A stretch of DNA of 64,000 nucleotides. It comes from DASQPR01 sp963727415 (GTDB lineage: Bacteria > Actinomycetota > Actinomycetes > Mycobacteriales > Micromonosporaceae). The stretch is taken from NCBI GenBank assembly GCA_963727415.1, contig CAVSGF010000010.1, positions 472,908 through 536,907 of the forward strand. The letters are read 5' to 3'. Each line of letters begins with the position of its first letter. Positions within the stretch are counted from its first letter, which is position 1. Below, piece after piece: positions 1 through 9,706 of this stretch. A program made the position numbers and the translations under genes. The notes under the pieces are model-generated. The model searched no databases, had not been told where the DNA came from, and saw only the letters and a list, made by a program, of their open reading frames with translations.

Positions 1-311
1 TGGGCCGCGGAGAGGAATCCGACGTCGATCCGGCCGGGCTGCAGCCAATAGTTGAAGACCTCCGGAACGCTGACCACCGCGTCAGCGGTGGTGGCCAGGA
101 TGCCGTCTCCGATGGACAGCGGCAGCAGTCCGGTTTCGCGCCGAGCGCGCCCGATTCGTAGACCAGGACAGGATCGGCGCGTGCATGCGCCGAGCGACGT
201 TGGCCGCGGTGCTCGGCAATCCGATGCCGACGAAGCAAACCGCGCCGTCGTGAAGCTTCCGCGCCGCGGCGATGGACATCATCTCGTCCGGGGTGTAGTC
301 CGCTGCGTCAT
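1..311 (-). pseudogene. CoA-transferase beta subunit, CatJ/3-oxoadipate type, frameshifted and cut by window edge
   Basis: Recognisable pieces are YTPDEMMSIAAARKLHDGAV, CFVGIGLPSTAANVARR, DPVLVYESGALGAKP and LSIGDGILATTADAVVSVPE. Together they match the N-terminal half of the beta subunit of 3-oxoadipate CoA-transferases (CatJ/PcaJ/GctB superfamily), which activate 3-oxoadipate with succinyl-CoA at the end of the beta-ketoadipate pathway. The pieces lie in different frames. Single bases appear to be missing near 140 and near 175, with a further shift close to the start. The presumed ATG at 311 overlaps the alpha-subunit stop as ATGA, which implies coupled translation. The C-terminus lies outside the window. 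Substrate assignment within the superfamily is inferred. The gene may be decayed or simply mis-sequenced. Confidence 0.6.
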
Positions 312-1118
312 GACGTCTGCCAACACGTGCTCGTCCATCCACCGCAGCGAACGTCTCGCGGCTGCGCGAGGTCGACGTCCCACGCGCGGTAGTAGCCATT
401 GTCACGATCGGAGAACCCTTGGGCGTAGGACGGATGGGCGCCGCCGGGCACGTGCGACACATAGGTCAGTGCCCAGGTGGGCAGGACGATCGGAGCTGGG
501 CATCGGCTCCAGCCGCTCGACGATTTCCTCGACCGTGACCAGGCTGCGCTTCGCGGCCAGGATCGCCTCCTTCTGCACCCCGGTCAGGCCCCAGAGCGCG
601 ACGTTACCGGGCGATCTGCTCGCTGGGCGTGGATGACGTGACGTCCGGATTCAGGGCCGGCACGGCGGCCAGCACTTCGCCGGTAAACGGGCAGGTGATC
701 GGTGCGATGGTGGGCGTCTGGACGCTGAGATCGGTGCCGGCGTAGCCCCGGAGCACGGCGAAGGGCAAGCCGGACGCGCCGGCGACGTACCGGTTCGCCA
801 TGCCGGCGTGGCTGTGCTCCTCGATGGCCAGTGGTGCGGCCAGCCGTTCTCGATCGCGTCCCGGAACCGGTGCAGCGAGCCGACACCCGGGTTGCCACCC
901 CACGAGAAAATCAGCGCCCGGGCACAGCCCGCGCCGATCATCTGGTCATAGATGAGATCGGGCGTCATCCGCACCAGCGTCAGATCCCGGCGACCTTGGC
1001 GGATGATCTCGTGCCCGGCGGCGAATGGGATCAGATGGGTGAATCCTTCGAGCGCCACGACCGCTCCGTCGGAAACCAGATCCGCGATCGCCACATCGAG
1101 GGGCACGATCGTGGCCAT
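308..1118 (-). pseudogene. CoA-transferase alpha subunit, CatI/3-oxoadipate type, frameshifted
   Basis: The ATG at 1118 follows GGAAGGGGG. The N-terminus (ALEGFTHLIPFAAGHEIIRQ, LTLVRMTPDLIYDQMIGAG, FSWGGNPGVGSLHRFRDA) closely resembles CatI-type 3-oxoadipate CoA-transferase alpha subunits. Conserved text continues in other frames: EEHSHAGMANRYVAGASGLP, then VIHAQRADRP, VTVEEIVERLEPMP and YVSHVPGGAHPSYAQGFSDR. At least four single-base shifts are therefore needed, for example near 835 and 635. Length and order fit an approximately 270-residue alpha subunit. It is divergent from the aldehyde dehydrogenase, and the neighbouring pobA and ABC importer support a role in aromatic degradation. As read here it cannot make a full protein. 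Sequencing error is an alternative. Confidence 0.65.
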
Positions 1119-1221
1119 GCCACCCCCTTCCAGCTTGGACGGTCAGGACGCCGTCCACGATCCGGTTGCTCGTCACTTGAATTCCACGCCCGCCGTCGCG
1201 CCGGACCAAGCCAAACCAATC

Positions 1222-1383
1222 CGTACGCATAGCGAACGTTCGTTCTCGGATCGAACATTAGGAGCTGCACGGTTTTTGGTCAACTCCGACTTTCGGTCGT
1301 CTCACTTGCTGACATCCACGTGTTGACAGTGTTACGCACGTCACCTAGGTTCGCCTAGAGAACGGGCGTTCGTAATGCGTACG
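1222..1383. promoter_or_regulatory. Divergent promoter region with a pair of inverted 24-bp operator-like elements
   Basis: This 325-bp gap separates the CoA-transferase genes (-) from the aldehyde dehydrogenase (+). A 24-bp element at 1222-1245 (starts CGTACGCAT, ends CGAACGTTCGTTC) recurs inverted at 1360-1383 with 20 of 24 positions identical. Each copy contains a GAACG-NN-CGTTC or GAACGTTC dyad. Paired sites facing the two divergent genes suggest one regulator controlling both. No candidate regulator gene is adjacent inside the window. I see no coding sequence in this gap. Confidence 0.5.
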
Positions 1384-1443
1384 CGACACGAGGCCCGGAC
1401 GAGATGCCTTATCAATCTCTCGAACGGAAGCTGAGGCACGCCC

Positions 1444-2901
1444 ATGGCGCTTCTTGACCAGGCACTGTGGCGGGGCAAGGTGTTCGACGGCGACTGGCGG
1501 GTGGCCACCGGCGGCGACGCCCCGGTAGTCGAGCCGGCCACCGGTGCCGAACTGGGCCGCACCGGTATCGCGGCCGCCGCGGACATCCACGCCGCCGCCG
1601 AGCGGGCCGCCGCGGCCCAGCGCGATTGGGCCGAACGGCCTCATCCAGAACGCGCCGCGGTGCTGCGCCGGGCAGCGGCGATCTGGCGCGACAACGCGGC
1701 CGAAATCGAAGGCTGGGCCAGCCGGGAAAGTGGCAAGATTCCGCCGGCCGCTCAGTTCGAGACGAACCTGGTCACCTCCGAGCTGCTTGAGGCGTCGGCA
1801 CTACCCTCCCGGCCCTACGGTGAACTGCTTCCTAGCGAGTCGCCCCGGCTGAGCTTCGTCCAGCGGGTCCCGGTCGGCGTGGTCGGCGTGATCGCCCCAT
1901 TCAACTTCCCGCAGGTGCTCGCCATGCGCTCGGTGGCGCCGGCGCTCGCCCTCGGCAATTCGGTTGTGCTCAAACCCGATCCTCGTACGGCCGTCTGCGG
2001 CGGGGTCGCCATCGCGGCGGTGTTCGCCGAGGCCGGTCTGCCCGAAGGTGTGCTCGCGGTGCTGCCCGGCGGGGCCGACACGGGCGAAGCATTGGTTACC
2101 CACCCGGCGGTCAGGGTGATCTCGTTCACCGGGTCGACCGGAGCCGGCCGGCGGGTCGGCGAACTGGCGGGTGCCCACCTCAAGCGGGTTCATCTGGAAC
2201 TCGGCGGCAACTCAGCGCTGGTGGTGCTCGACGACGTCGACATCGCCGCCGCGGTCTCGGCCGCGGCGTGGGGCTCGTTCCTGCACCAGGGCCAGATCTG
2301 CATGACCACCGGCCGCCACCTGGTACATGAGTCCATCTACCAGGAGTTCGTCGATCGGCTGACCGAGACAGCGGCGCACCTGCCGGTCGGCAATCCGGCC
2401 ACGGACCCGGTGGCGCTGGGCCCGATCATCGATGAACGACAGCGAGACAAGGTCCACGCGCTCGTCACCGGCAGCGTGGACGCCGGCGCCAAGCTGACCA
2501 CCGGCGGCACCTACGAGGGTCTGTACTACCGGCCGACCGTGCTCGCCGACGTGAGGCCGGACAGCCCGGCGTACGCCAATGAAGTGTTCGGGCCGGTGGC
2601 ACCGGTGCTGCGATTCCGGACCATCGATGAGGCCGCGGCCCTCGCCGCGGCCAGTGAATATGGACTCTCACTCGGCATTCTGACCCGGGATGTGATGAAG
2701 GGCCTGGAACTCGCCAAGCGCGTGCCGACCGGAATCGTGCACATCAACGACCAGACCGTCAACGACGAGGCAAACGTTCCGTTCGGCGGCGTGGCCGCGT
2801 CCGGAACCGGCGCGCGCTTCGGCGGCTCGGCGAATGTCGACGCCTTCACCGACGCGCGCTGGGTCACGGTGCGGGCGGACATCGCCCCGTACCCGTTCTA
2901 A
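1444..2901 (+). CDS. NAD-dependent aldehyde dehydrogenase, benzaldehyde/vanillin dehydrogenase-like
   Basis: A 485-residue ALDH-superfamily enzyme oxidising an aldehyde to the acid with NAD(P)+. Landmarks are APFNFPQ with Asn154, VVLKPDP with Lys177, the nucleotide-binding FTGSTGAGRRVG at about 228-239, the general base Glu252 in HLELGGN and the catalytic Cys286 in GQICMTTGR. The C-terminal PFGGVAASGTGARFGG is typical of the aromatic aldehyde dehydrogenase branch. Length is normal for the family. The adjacent ABC importer and pobA suggest that a hydroxybenzaldehyde or vanillin-like substrate is turned into hydroxybenzoate. This substrate is inferred from context. The gene is transcribed toward the importer genes and divergently from the CoA-transferase pair. 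Confidence 0.85.
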   Translation: MALLDQALWRGKVFDGDWRVATGGDAPVVEPATGAELGRTGIAAAADIHAAAERAAAAQRDWAERPHPERAAVLRRAAAIWRDNAAEIEGWASRESGKIPPAAQFETNLVTSELLEASALPSRPYGELLPSESPRLSFVQRVPVGVVGVIAPFNFPQVLAMRSVAPALALGNSVVLKPDPRTAVCGGVAIAAVFAEAGLPEGVLAVLPGGADTGEALVTHPAVRVISFTGSTGAGRRVGELAGAHLKRVHLELGGNSALVVLDDVDIAAAVSAAAWGSFLHQGQICMTTGRHLVHESIYQEFVDRLTETAAHLPVGNPATDPVALGPIIDERQRDKVHALVTGSVDAGAKLTTGGTYEGLYYRPTVLADVRPDSPAYANEVFGPVAPVLRFRTIDEAAALAAASEYGLSLGILTRDVMKGLELAKRVPTGIVHINDQTVNDEANVPFGGVAASGTGARFGGSANVDAFTDARWVTVRADIAPYPF

Positions 2902-3024
2902 CACCACGGCACGACGAACGTGCCGGCAACCGCACACCCCCGGCAAGCGTCACAACCCTGCAACCCCCGTTTAGCACCGCAATGTCCGTCAGACCCCGCT
3001 TCCCCTCATGAGGAGGAGAAATCC

Positions 3025-4317
3025 ATGACCGGTTTGTCCCGGCGGAGCGTGCTGCGTACCACGGCTCTGGCCGGTACCGCTGGCACTCTCGCCGCATGTA
3101 GTTCCAAACTCAAAGGCGCCGGTACCTCGGGCAAGTCCGACGTGATCAAGGTCGGCTATGTGAGCCCGCAGACCGGCGCGCTGGCCAGCTTCGCCGCGTC
3201 CGACAATTTCGTCATAAGCCAGGTGCGCGACGCGCTCAAGAACGGATTCACGTCGGGCGGCAAGAAGCGCTCGCTGGAGATCGTGGTGAAGGACAGCCAG
3301 TCCAGCTCGACCCGGGCCGCCGAAGTGACCCGCGATCTGATCTTCACCGACAAGGTCGACATCGTTCTGGCCTCGGCTACCCCCGACACCGCCAACCCGG
3401 TCGCCGACCAGTGCGAGGCAAACGGGATGCCGAATGTATCGACCATCGTGCCGTGGGAGGCGTGGTTCTTCGGTCGCGGGCTCAAGCCCGGCCAGGAGTT
3501 CAAGTACACGACCATGTTCTTCTTCGGCATGGACGAGTTCACCAAGCTCTTCATCCACATGTGGGATCAGATGAGCGGGTCCAACAAGAACGTCGCCTGC
3601 CTGTGGCCGAACGACACCGACGCCAACGCCTTCCGGTCCGGGTTCACCCCGGTCATGCCCAAGCACGGGTACAAGGTGGTCGACTCCGGCGGCTACCAGG
3701 ACGGCATTACCGACTTCAGCGCGCAGATCGCGAAGTTCAAGTCGAACAACTGCGACCTGTTCACCTGCACCCCGCTGCCACCGGACTTCCAGACCTTCTG
3801 GAAGCAGGCGGCCCAGCAGGGGTACCGGCCGAAGCTCGCGACCGTCGCGAAGGTGATGCTGTTCCCGAGCGAGGCCGAAGGCCTGGGCCAGCTGACCAAC
3901 AACATCGCCACCGACGTGTGGTGGAGCCCGAGCCACCCGTACAAGTCAACGTTCGACGGCAAGTCGGCGAAGAAGCTCGCCGACGACTTCGCCGCCTCCA
4001 CCGGGAAGCAGTGGAGCCAGGCGCTCGGGTCGGTCTACACACTGTTCGAGGTCGCGGTCCAGGCGTTCAAGAACGCGAGCGACCCGAAGGACCACGAAGA
4101 CGTGGCCGACAAGCTCAAGCACATGTCGATCGACGGCATGAGCGGTCCGCTCGACTTCACCAAGGGCCCGCAGCCCGGCATCGCCATTCAGATCCCGGTT
4201 GGCGGGCAGTGGCGCCCCGGTACCCAGTTCCCGTGGGACATGTTCCTCGTGGACAACACCTACAACCCCAGCATCCCGCTGACCGGCGATCTGCAGCCGA
4301 CGAACGGGTCCGCGTGA
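3025..4317 (+). CDS. ABC transporter substrate-binding lipoprotein (Leu/Ile/Val or aromatic-acid family)
   Basis: The start at 3025 is chosen because AGGAGGAG sits at 3011-3018. An earlier in-frame start would add 35 unlikely residues. The 430-residue product begins with a twin-arginine-like signal (SRRSVLRTTALAG) followed by the lipobox LAAC, so it should be an exported lipoprotein. The mature part is a type I periplasmic-binding fold (VGYVSPQTGALASFA, followed by DIVLASATPDTANPVADQ), as in LivJ/LivK-like receptors that are also common for aromatic acids. It is followed seven bases later by the ATPase gene and is the first gene of the importer unit. The ligand is unknown. Neighbouring catabolic genes point to an aromatic carboxylate. 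Confidence 0.85.
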   Translation: MTGLSRRSVLRTTALAGTAGTLAACSSKLKGAGTSGKSDVIKVGYVSPQTGALASFAASDNFVISQVRDALKNGFTSGGKKRSLEIVVKDSQSSSTRAAEVTRDLIFTDKVDIVLASATPDTANPVADQCEANGMPNVSTIVPWEAWFFGRGLKPGQEFKYTTMFFFGMDEFTKLFIHMWDQMSGSNKNVACLWPNDTDANAFRSGFTPVMPKHGYKVVDSGGYQDGITDFSAQIAKFKSNNCDLFTCTPLPPDFQTFWKQAAQQGYRPKLATVAKVMLFPSEAEGLGQLTNNIATDVWWSPSHPYKSTFDGKSAKKLADDFAASTGKQWSQALGSVYTLFEVAVQAFKNASDPKDHEDVADKLKHMSIDGMSGPLDFTKGPQPGIAIQIPVGGQWRPGTQFPWDMFLVDNTYNPSIPLTGDLQPTNGSA

Positions 4318-4324
4318 GGCACTC

Positions 4325-5071
4325 ATGCCACCCAAACCGTTGCTGAACCTTGCCGGAGTGTCCAAACGCTTCGGCAAGGTGGTGGTCGCCGATCAGGTCG
4401 ACCTAGCTGTGCCGGAAGGCCAGTCGGTCGGCATCGTCGGGCCGAATGGCGCCGGCAAGTCCAGCCTGTTCGGACTGATAAGCGGCGAGATCGCGGCGGA
4501 CGAGGGGGAGATCACGTTACGGGGCCGGCGGCTCGCCGGCATCTCGGCGTCCGGCCGGTGCCGCCTCGGCCTCGGCCGGACGTACCAGGTGCCACGACCG
4601 TTCGCAAACCTCACCGTGTTCGAAAACGTGCTGGTCTGCGCCCAGCAGGGTGGCGGCGCACACGGCGGCGCGGCGCACCGCCGGGCGCTGGAGGTGCTGG
4701 ACATGACCGAGCTCGGGGATCGGGCCAACGACGTGGCAGGGGGTCTCACCCTGCTCCCCCGCAAGCGTCTCGAAGTCGCCCGCGCACTCGGCGGTAACCC
4801 GAAGCTGTTGCTGCTCGACGAGGTTGCCGGTGGTCTCACCGACGCCGAGGTGGATGAGTTCCTCACCATCATCGAACGGATTCACGCTTCCGGCGTCACG
4901 GTCGTCTGGATCGAGCACGTCGTCCACGCCCTCATCCGGGCCGTCGACCGGCTGGTCTGCCTGGCAGCCGGCCGGATCATCGCCGACGGCAGTCCCCGCG
5001 AAGTGCTCGACCATCCCGAAGTCCGGGCTGTCTATCTGGGCGGCGGACCGGAACTGGTGGGCGCCGCATGA
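4325..5071 (+). CDS. ABC transporter ATP-binding protein, LivG family
   Basis: A 248-residue ATPase of a branched-chain amino acid type importer. The Walker A is GPNGAGKSS at about residue 39-47 and the Walker B is LLLLDEVAGGL. The region before RLEVARAL, where the LSYG-type signature should stand, reads AGGLTLLPRK, so the ABC signature is degenerate. This is unusual and could lower activity or reflect pairing with an asymmetric partner. The stop overlaps the start of the next ATPase gene by four bases. Together with the LivF-like, LivHM-like and binding-protein genes it forms one import system feeding the aromatic pathway. Confidence 0.85.
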   Translation: MPPKPLLNLAGVSKRFGKVVVADQVDLAVPEGQSVGIVGPNGAGKSSLFGLISGEIAADEGEITLRGRRLAGISASGRCRLGLGRTYQVPRPFANLTVFENVLVCAQQGGGAHGGAAHRRALEVLDMTELGDRANDVAGGLTLLPRKRLEVARALGGNPKLLLLDEVAGGLTDAEVDEFLTIIERIHASGVTVVWIEHVVHALIRAVDRLVCLAAGRIIADGSPREVLDHPEVRAVYLGGGPELVGAA

Positions 5072-5905
5072 CCGGGGCGGCGACCGGCCAGAGGGCCGGA
5101 TCTGAATCCGGCGAGATGCTGCGAATCGATGGCCTTACCGTGCACCACGGCCAGCTTCCGGCGATCCGCGATCTGAGCCTGCGAGTGGCCACGACCGGCA
5201 CGCTCGCCGTCATCGGCGCGAACGGCGCCGGTAAGTCCACGCTGCTCGGGCGCGATCGCGGGCATCCTACGGCCCACGGCCGGAACGATCATCTTCGACG
5301 GCGTCGACATCACCAGGATGCCGGCTCACCGCCGGGTAGCGGCCGGCATCGCCCTGGTACCTGAGGGGCGGCGGCTGTTCAACTCGCTGACCGTCGCGGA
5401 GAACCTGCTGGTCGGCGGGTACCGTCGCCGACCCGGTCCGTGGCACCTCGACGCCGTGCTGGACCTGTTCGGATGGATGCGTGATCGCGCCCGGGATCGG
5501 TGCGAGCACCTGTCCGGCGGCGAGCAGCAGGCGGTAGCGATCGGCCGTGCGCTGATGAGCAACCCGCGCCTGCTCCTGTTGGACGAGGCGTCGCTCGGGC
5601 TGGCCCCGATCGTCGTCCGGCACATCTACCAGACGCTGCCGCGAATCCAGGAGACCGGAACCGCCGTGCTCATTGTGGAGCAGGACGTGGCCCAGGCGAT
5701 GCGGGTCGCGACCGAGGTGATGTGCCTACTGGAAGGCCGGGCGGTGCTGTCCGGCCCGGCCGGCTCGATCACGGCCGCGGAGGTGGAGCGCGCGTACTTC
5801 GGTACGTCCTCCGCGGCCGCCGGGACGGCAAGCCCGGGCGTCGGGGCCCCGGAGTCCGCAGGCGGCGATGCGAGCCGCGCCGGCAGCAGTAGCGAGGAGG
5901 ACTAG
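5068..5905 (+). pseudogene. ABC transporter ATP-binding protein, LivF family, one frameshift
   Basis: The first part (GANGAGKSTLLG Walker A) and the second part (VAAGIALVPEGRRLFNSLTV, LSGGEQQAVAIGRALMSNPR, LLLLDEASLGLAP) are both fully conserved LivF sequence but lie in different frames. One extra G in the GGG run at 5248-5250 explains it. Removing it restores GAIAGILRPTAGTIIFDGVD. Signature and Walker B motifs are intact, so the gene is either freshly broken or carries a base-call error. A non-family Ala/Gly/Ser-rich tail of about 40 residues follows the ATPase domain. It overlaps livG and is followed immediately by the permease gene. Confidence 0.8.
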
Positions 5906-7808
5906 ATGGTGTGGATGAACGCCGTCGTGCAAGGCACCTTGCTCGGCGGTCTGTACGCGCTGTTCGCCTGTGGCCTGTCATTGGTCTTCGGGGTGATGCG
6001 AGTGGTCAACCTGGCACACGGCGACCTGGCCGTGGTCGCCGCGTTCCTCGCCTTCTCGCTGATCGGACCGCTACCCGGCCATCTCGCGACCGCCGTAGTC
6101 CTGGTCATCCCGCTGTTCGCCGCGTTCGGCTACGCCCTTCACCGGGTCCTGCTGCAACGCAGCCTCGAAGTAGGCCCGCTGGCGACCTTGCTGGCCACAT
6201 TCGGCTTATCGGTGGTGATCCAGAACGTGCTGCTTCAGGTGTACTCCGCTGACACGCACGCACTGGACGCCGGATCGCTGACGGCAAGCTCGATCCGGCG
6301 TCAACGATCAGATCTCCATCTCCACGCTGGCGCTGGTGACGTTCGTGCTCGCGGTTGTGGTTCTGGTCGGTGTTCAGCTGTTCCTGACCCGCACCCAGCT
6401 AGGCCGGATGATGCGCGCCAGTTCCGACGATCCGGTCGCGGCGCGCGTGGTCGGCGGCGACGTCAAACACGTGTACGCCACGGCGATGGCGATCGCGTTC
6501 GGCACCATCGCACTGGCCGGCCTGCTATTCGGCATGCGCTCATCGTTCGATCCGAGCATCGGGCCTGCCCGGTTGATCTTCGCGTTCGAGGCGGTGGTAA
6601 TCGGCGGTCTCGGCTCATTGTGGGGCACGTTGGTCGGCGGCGTGGTGCTCGGCCTGGCCCAGACCATCTTCGCCCAGATCGATCCGGCCTGGACGCTGCT
6701 CGGCGGCCACCTGATCTTCCTGGCGGTACTGGCGTTCCGGCCGCAAGGCCTGATCCCGGCGCGGAGCGCCGGCATGACGGCCCCGACCCGCGGCCTGTCC
6801 GAGTCGCTGGTGGCCCGAGCGGCCACGGCATCCGCACCGGTGTTGCGCGCGCGGCGGTATACCCGATGGACCACGCTCGGCCTGATCGCCGCGGTGGCCG
6901 TGCTCGCATACCTGCCGTACCTGGTGTTCGCCACGGTCACCGACGCCATGGTCACGTTCTTCCTGCTGCTCACCATGGCCACCATGTGGAACCTGCTGGC
7001 CGGATACGCCGGCCTGGTATCGATCGGCCAGCAGGCCTACATCGGTCTCGGCGCTTATGCCGTCCTGCAACTTTCCGACTGGGGCGTGCAGCCCTACCTC
7101 GGAGTGGTTCTGGCCGCCGGGATCGCCGCGCTCTTCGCGCTGCCTACCTCGTGGCTGGCATTCCGGCTGCGCGGCGACTACTTCGCCGTCGGCACCTGGG
7201 TGATCGCTGAGGTGTATCGCTTGGTGACGGTCCGGGACAGCTCGTTCGGCGGGGGCAGCGGCCGGTCTCTGACCGCGCTGTCCGGAATGGACCAGGCGGT
7301 ACGGGAGGCGCTGACGTACTGGGTTGCCCTCGCCGTCGCCGTCGTCGCGGTGGCCGCCAGCTACCTGCTGCTCCGCAGTCGCCTCGGGCTAGCGCTGACC
7401 GCGATCCGCGACGACGAGCGCGCGGCGGCCAGCGCCGGTGTGGCGGTCTCCCGGGCCAAGCGGATCGTCTACCTGGTAGCCGCCGCCGGATGTGGCGCTG
7501 CCGGCGGAGTACTGCTGATCAGCACCCTGGATGTGCACCCGGACTCGGCCTACAGCGTGCAGTGGTCGGCGTACATGATCTTCATCGTGGTGCTGGGCGG
7601 CATCGGGTCGCTCGAGGGCCCGATCATCGGCACCATCGTGTTCTTCGCCGCTCAGCGACTGTTCTCCGACTACGGCAGCTGGTACCTGGTGGGACTCGGT
7701 GTACTGGCGATCGCCGCCGCGGTCTGGCTGCCCGGTGGTGTGTGGGGCGAGATCCGCAAACGGACCGGGCTGGAACTGTTCGGACTCGGTCATCGCGTGG
7801 GACGGTAG
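5906..7808 (+). pseudogene. Fused LivH-LivM ABC permease, one frameshift in the LivH half
   Basis: The ATG at 5906 follows GAGGAGG. The N-terminal half is LivH-like (LLGGLYALFACGLSLVFGVM, VNLAHGDLAVVAA) and the C-terminal half is LivM-like (MWNLLAGYAGLVSIGQQAYI, RGDYFAVGTWVIAEVYRL). The LivH end, around LIPARSAGM near 6770, runs into LivM with no stop, so both membrane subunits form one polypeptide of about 634 residues. A single extra G near 6298 puts the two parts of LivH out of frame. Correcting it gives VNDQISISTLALVTF. Many hydrophobic spans are visible. The fusion looks genuine, because the join has a normal linker and uniform codon use. Confidence 0.8.
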
Positions 7809-7813
7809 GCGAC

Positions 7814-8995
7814 GTGGAACGAACTCAGGTTGGCATCATCGGCGCCGGCCCCGCCGGCTTGCTGCTGTCCCACTTACTGCACCTGCGGGGCATCGATTCC
7901 GTGGTCGTCGAGCTGCGCACCCGGGACTACTGCGAGGCACGCCAGCGGGCCGGCGTGATCGAGCAGGGCACCGCGGATCTGCTGCGCGCGGCCGGCCTCG
8001 GCGCCCGGATGGATCGCGAGGGCCTGGTCCATGGGGGCATCTACCTCCAGTACCAGGACGAACGCCACCACGTCGACTTCCGCGACCTCACCGGTGGCCG
8101 GACCGTCATGGTGTACGCGCAGACCGAGATCGTGAAGGACCTGATCGCGGCTCGTCTGGCGGCCGGGGCGCGGCTGGAGTTCGATGTCCGCGACACCGCG
8201 CTGGACCGGCTGGACACCGATCGGCCGGTGCTGTCCTACACGGACGCCGCCGGGACCCGGCACCAGGTCGAGTGCGATGTCATCGCCGGTTGTGACGGCT
8301 TCCATGGCATCAGCCGGGACGCGGTGCCCGACCGGACCGTGGTCGACCGGGTGTACCCGTACGGCTGGCTGGGCATCCTGGCACATGTCGCGCCGTCCAC
8401 CGACGAGCTGATCTACGCGCGGCACCACGACGGGTTCAGCCTGCACAGCCTGCGCAGCCCAGAGATAAGCAGGCTGTACCTGCAGGTTCCACCGGACACC
8501 GACGTCGCGGATTGGCCGGATGACCGGATCTGGGAACACCTCCGGCGCAGACTGGGCCTACCGGGCTGGCACCTAGCGGATGGGCCGGTGATGGAGAAGG
8601 GCGTCACCGAGATGCGCAGCTTCGTCAGCGGGCCGATGCGGTACCGCCGGCTGTTCCTGGCCGGCGACTCCGCCCACATCGTTCCGCCGACCGGCGCCAA
8701 GGGCCTGAACCTGGCACTCGGCGATGTGGCGCTGCTGGCCCGCGCCCTGGGCTCGTGGCTGGCCGACGGTGATAGCGGCCTGGCCGATTCCTACTCCGAC
8801 GACTGCCTGGCCCGGGTCTGGCGTGCCACCCACTTCTCCTGGTGGATGACGACCATGCTGCATCCGCTTCCGGGCGGCGATCCGATGGACGCGGCGCTCG
8901 CGTTGGCCCAGCTGCGGTACGTGACGGCATCGCGCGCGGCCGCCACCACGCTCGCTGAGAACTACACCGGCTTCGACCTGCCGATGCCCGACTAG
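7814..8995 (+). CDS. pobA: 4-hydroxybenzoate 3-monooxygenase
   Basis: A flavoprotein hydroxylase converting 4-hydroxybenzoate to protocatechuate with NADPH and O2. The GTG at 7814 gives 393 residues, matching the roughly 394-residue PobA family. Visible motifs are the N-terminal FAD-binding VGIIGAGPAGLLLSHLLH, the mid-protein VIAGCDGFHG and the C-terminal FAD ribityl motif LFLAGDSAHIVPPTGAKGLN. The YAQTEI segment is typical of PobA. It follows the permease gene by only five bases, so it is probably the last gene of the importer operon. A strong hairpin follows the stop. The function explains the substrate class of the importer and of the upstream aldehyde dehydrogenase. Confidence 0.92.
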   Translation: MERTQVGIIGAGPAGLLLSHLLHLRGIDSVVVELRTRDYCEARQRAGVIEQGTADLLRAAGLGARMDREGLVHGGIYLQYQDERHHVDFRDLTGGRTVMVYAQTEIVKDLIAARLAAGARLEFDVRDTALDRLDTDRPVLSYTDAAGTRHQVECDVIAGCDGFHGISRDAVPDRTVVDRVYPYGWLGILAHVAPSTDELIYARHHDGFSLHSLRSPEISRLYLQVPPDTDVADWPDDRIWEHLRRRLGLPGWHLADGPVMEKGVTEMRSFVSGPMRYRRLFLAGDSAHIVPPTGAKGLNLALGDVALLARALGSWLADGDSGLADSYSDDCLARVWRATHFSWWMTTMLHPLPGGDPMDAALALAQLRYVTASRAAATTLAENYTGFDLPMPD

Positions 8996-8996
8996 C

Positions 8997-9032
8997 CATC
9001 AGCCGCGGGCGGTGATCCGCCCGCGGCTGATG
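8997..9032. terminator. Strong hairpin terminator between convergent pobA and DoxX gene
   Basis: A perfect 16-bp inverted repeat (arms 8997-9012 and 9017-9032, four-base TGAT loop) starts just after the pobA stop. There is no T tract, as is common in actinomycetes. Being between convergent genes it can serve both directions. Confidence 0.8.
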
Positions 9033-9124
9033 CCGGGATCGCTGGTGGCGAGCCGTGCGTTCGGCTCATGCGGGGTCGAGCAGCACGGCCGCCTGGTAGC
9101 GAGGCTGTACAGACCGAACCGTAC

Positions 9125-9706
9125 TCAGATGAGCCACCGGTTCTTCTGGACGAACGGCAGCCGTGCCCACCAGCGGCCCAGTCCCCACGTGTGGCCGGCG
9201 TATGTCGTAGCGAGTACGACCAGCACGAGGGCGTAGATGAAGTGGTATTCGGTGATCGGGTTGGTCGATCCGCTCGCGGCGCCGGCTGCGGTGTGCTGGG
9301 CGAACGGGTATTCGCCTAACCACATCATCGCCATGATCAGGACGCCTGCCCCGGCAGCGATGCGCAGTCCGATTCCGCTGATCAGCGCCAGACCGATGCC
9401 CAGCATGCCGAGCATGAACAGCCAGTTCGCCCACCAGGTGCCGGCCATCGAGTGGTAGGCCGACTGGAATGGGCCGACGTCAACGGACTTGAGGAATCCC
9501 CGGGTCGGCGACCCGCCGTGGATCCAGGCCCTGGCCGACGGAGTCGAGTATCCAAAACCGAATGTCTTGTCCAGGAACGCCCACAGGAATACGAATCCGG
9601 TGGAGACCCGGAGTACGGCGAGCGCCCTCGCCGCGGTGTGCGTGAGCATCGAGCCAGGTGCTTCGGCATGCTCAAGGTCAGCGTGGGTGATGGGTGCAGA
9701 GCTCAT
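9125..9706 (-). CDS. DoxX-family integral membrane protein
   Basis: A 193-residue protein with about four membrane segments (LAVLRVSTGFVFLWAFLDKT, WANWLFMLGMLGIGLALISG, GAGVLIMAMMWLGEYPF and a C-terminal span ending near VVLATTYAGHTWGL). The N-terminal LDKTFGFGYSTPSARAWIHG block is typical of DoxX/DoxD-like proteins. Family members are linked to quinone-dependent thiosulfate oxidation or oxidative stress complexes, but most are uncharacterised. It stands alone, convergent with pobA and divergent from the flavohemoglobin gene. No partner oxidoreductase is adjacent. Confidence 0.75.
   Translation of the reverse strand: MSSAPITHADLEHAEAPGSMLTHTAARALAVLRVSTGFVFLWAFLDKTFGFGYSTPSARAWIHGGSPTRGFLKSVDVGPFQSAYHSMAGTWWANWLFMLGMLGIGLALISGIGLRIAAGAGVLIMAMMWLGEYPFAQHTAAGAASGSTNPITEYHFIYALVLVVLATTYAGHTWGLGRWWARLPFVQKNRWLI

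Noticed and set aside
7490..7813. N-terminal extension of PobA
   Set aside because: It overlaps the permease gene in a different frame. GTG 7814 gives the normal length of the family.
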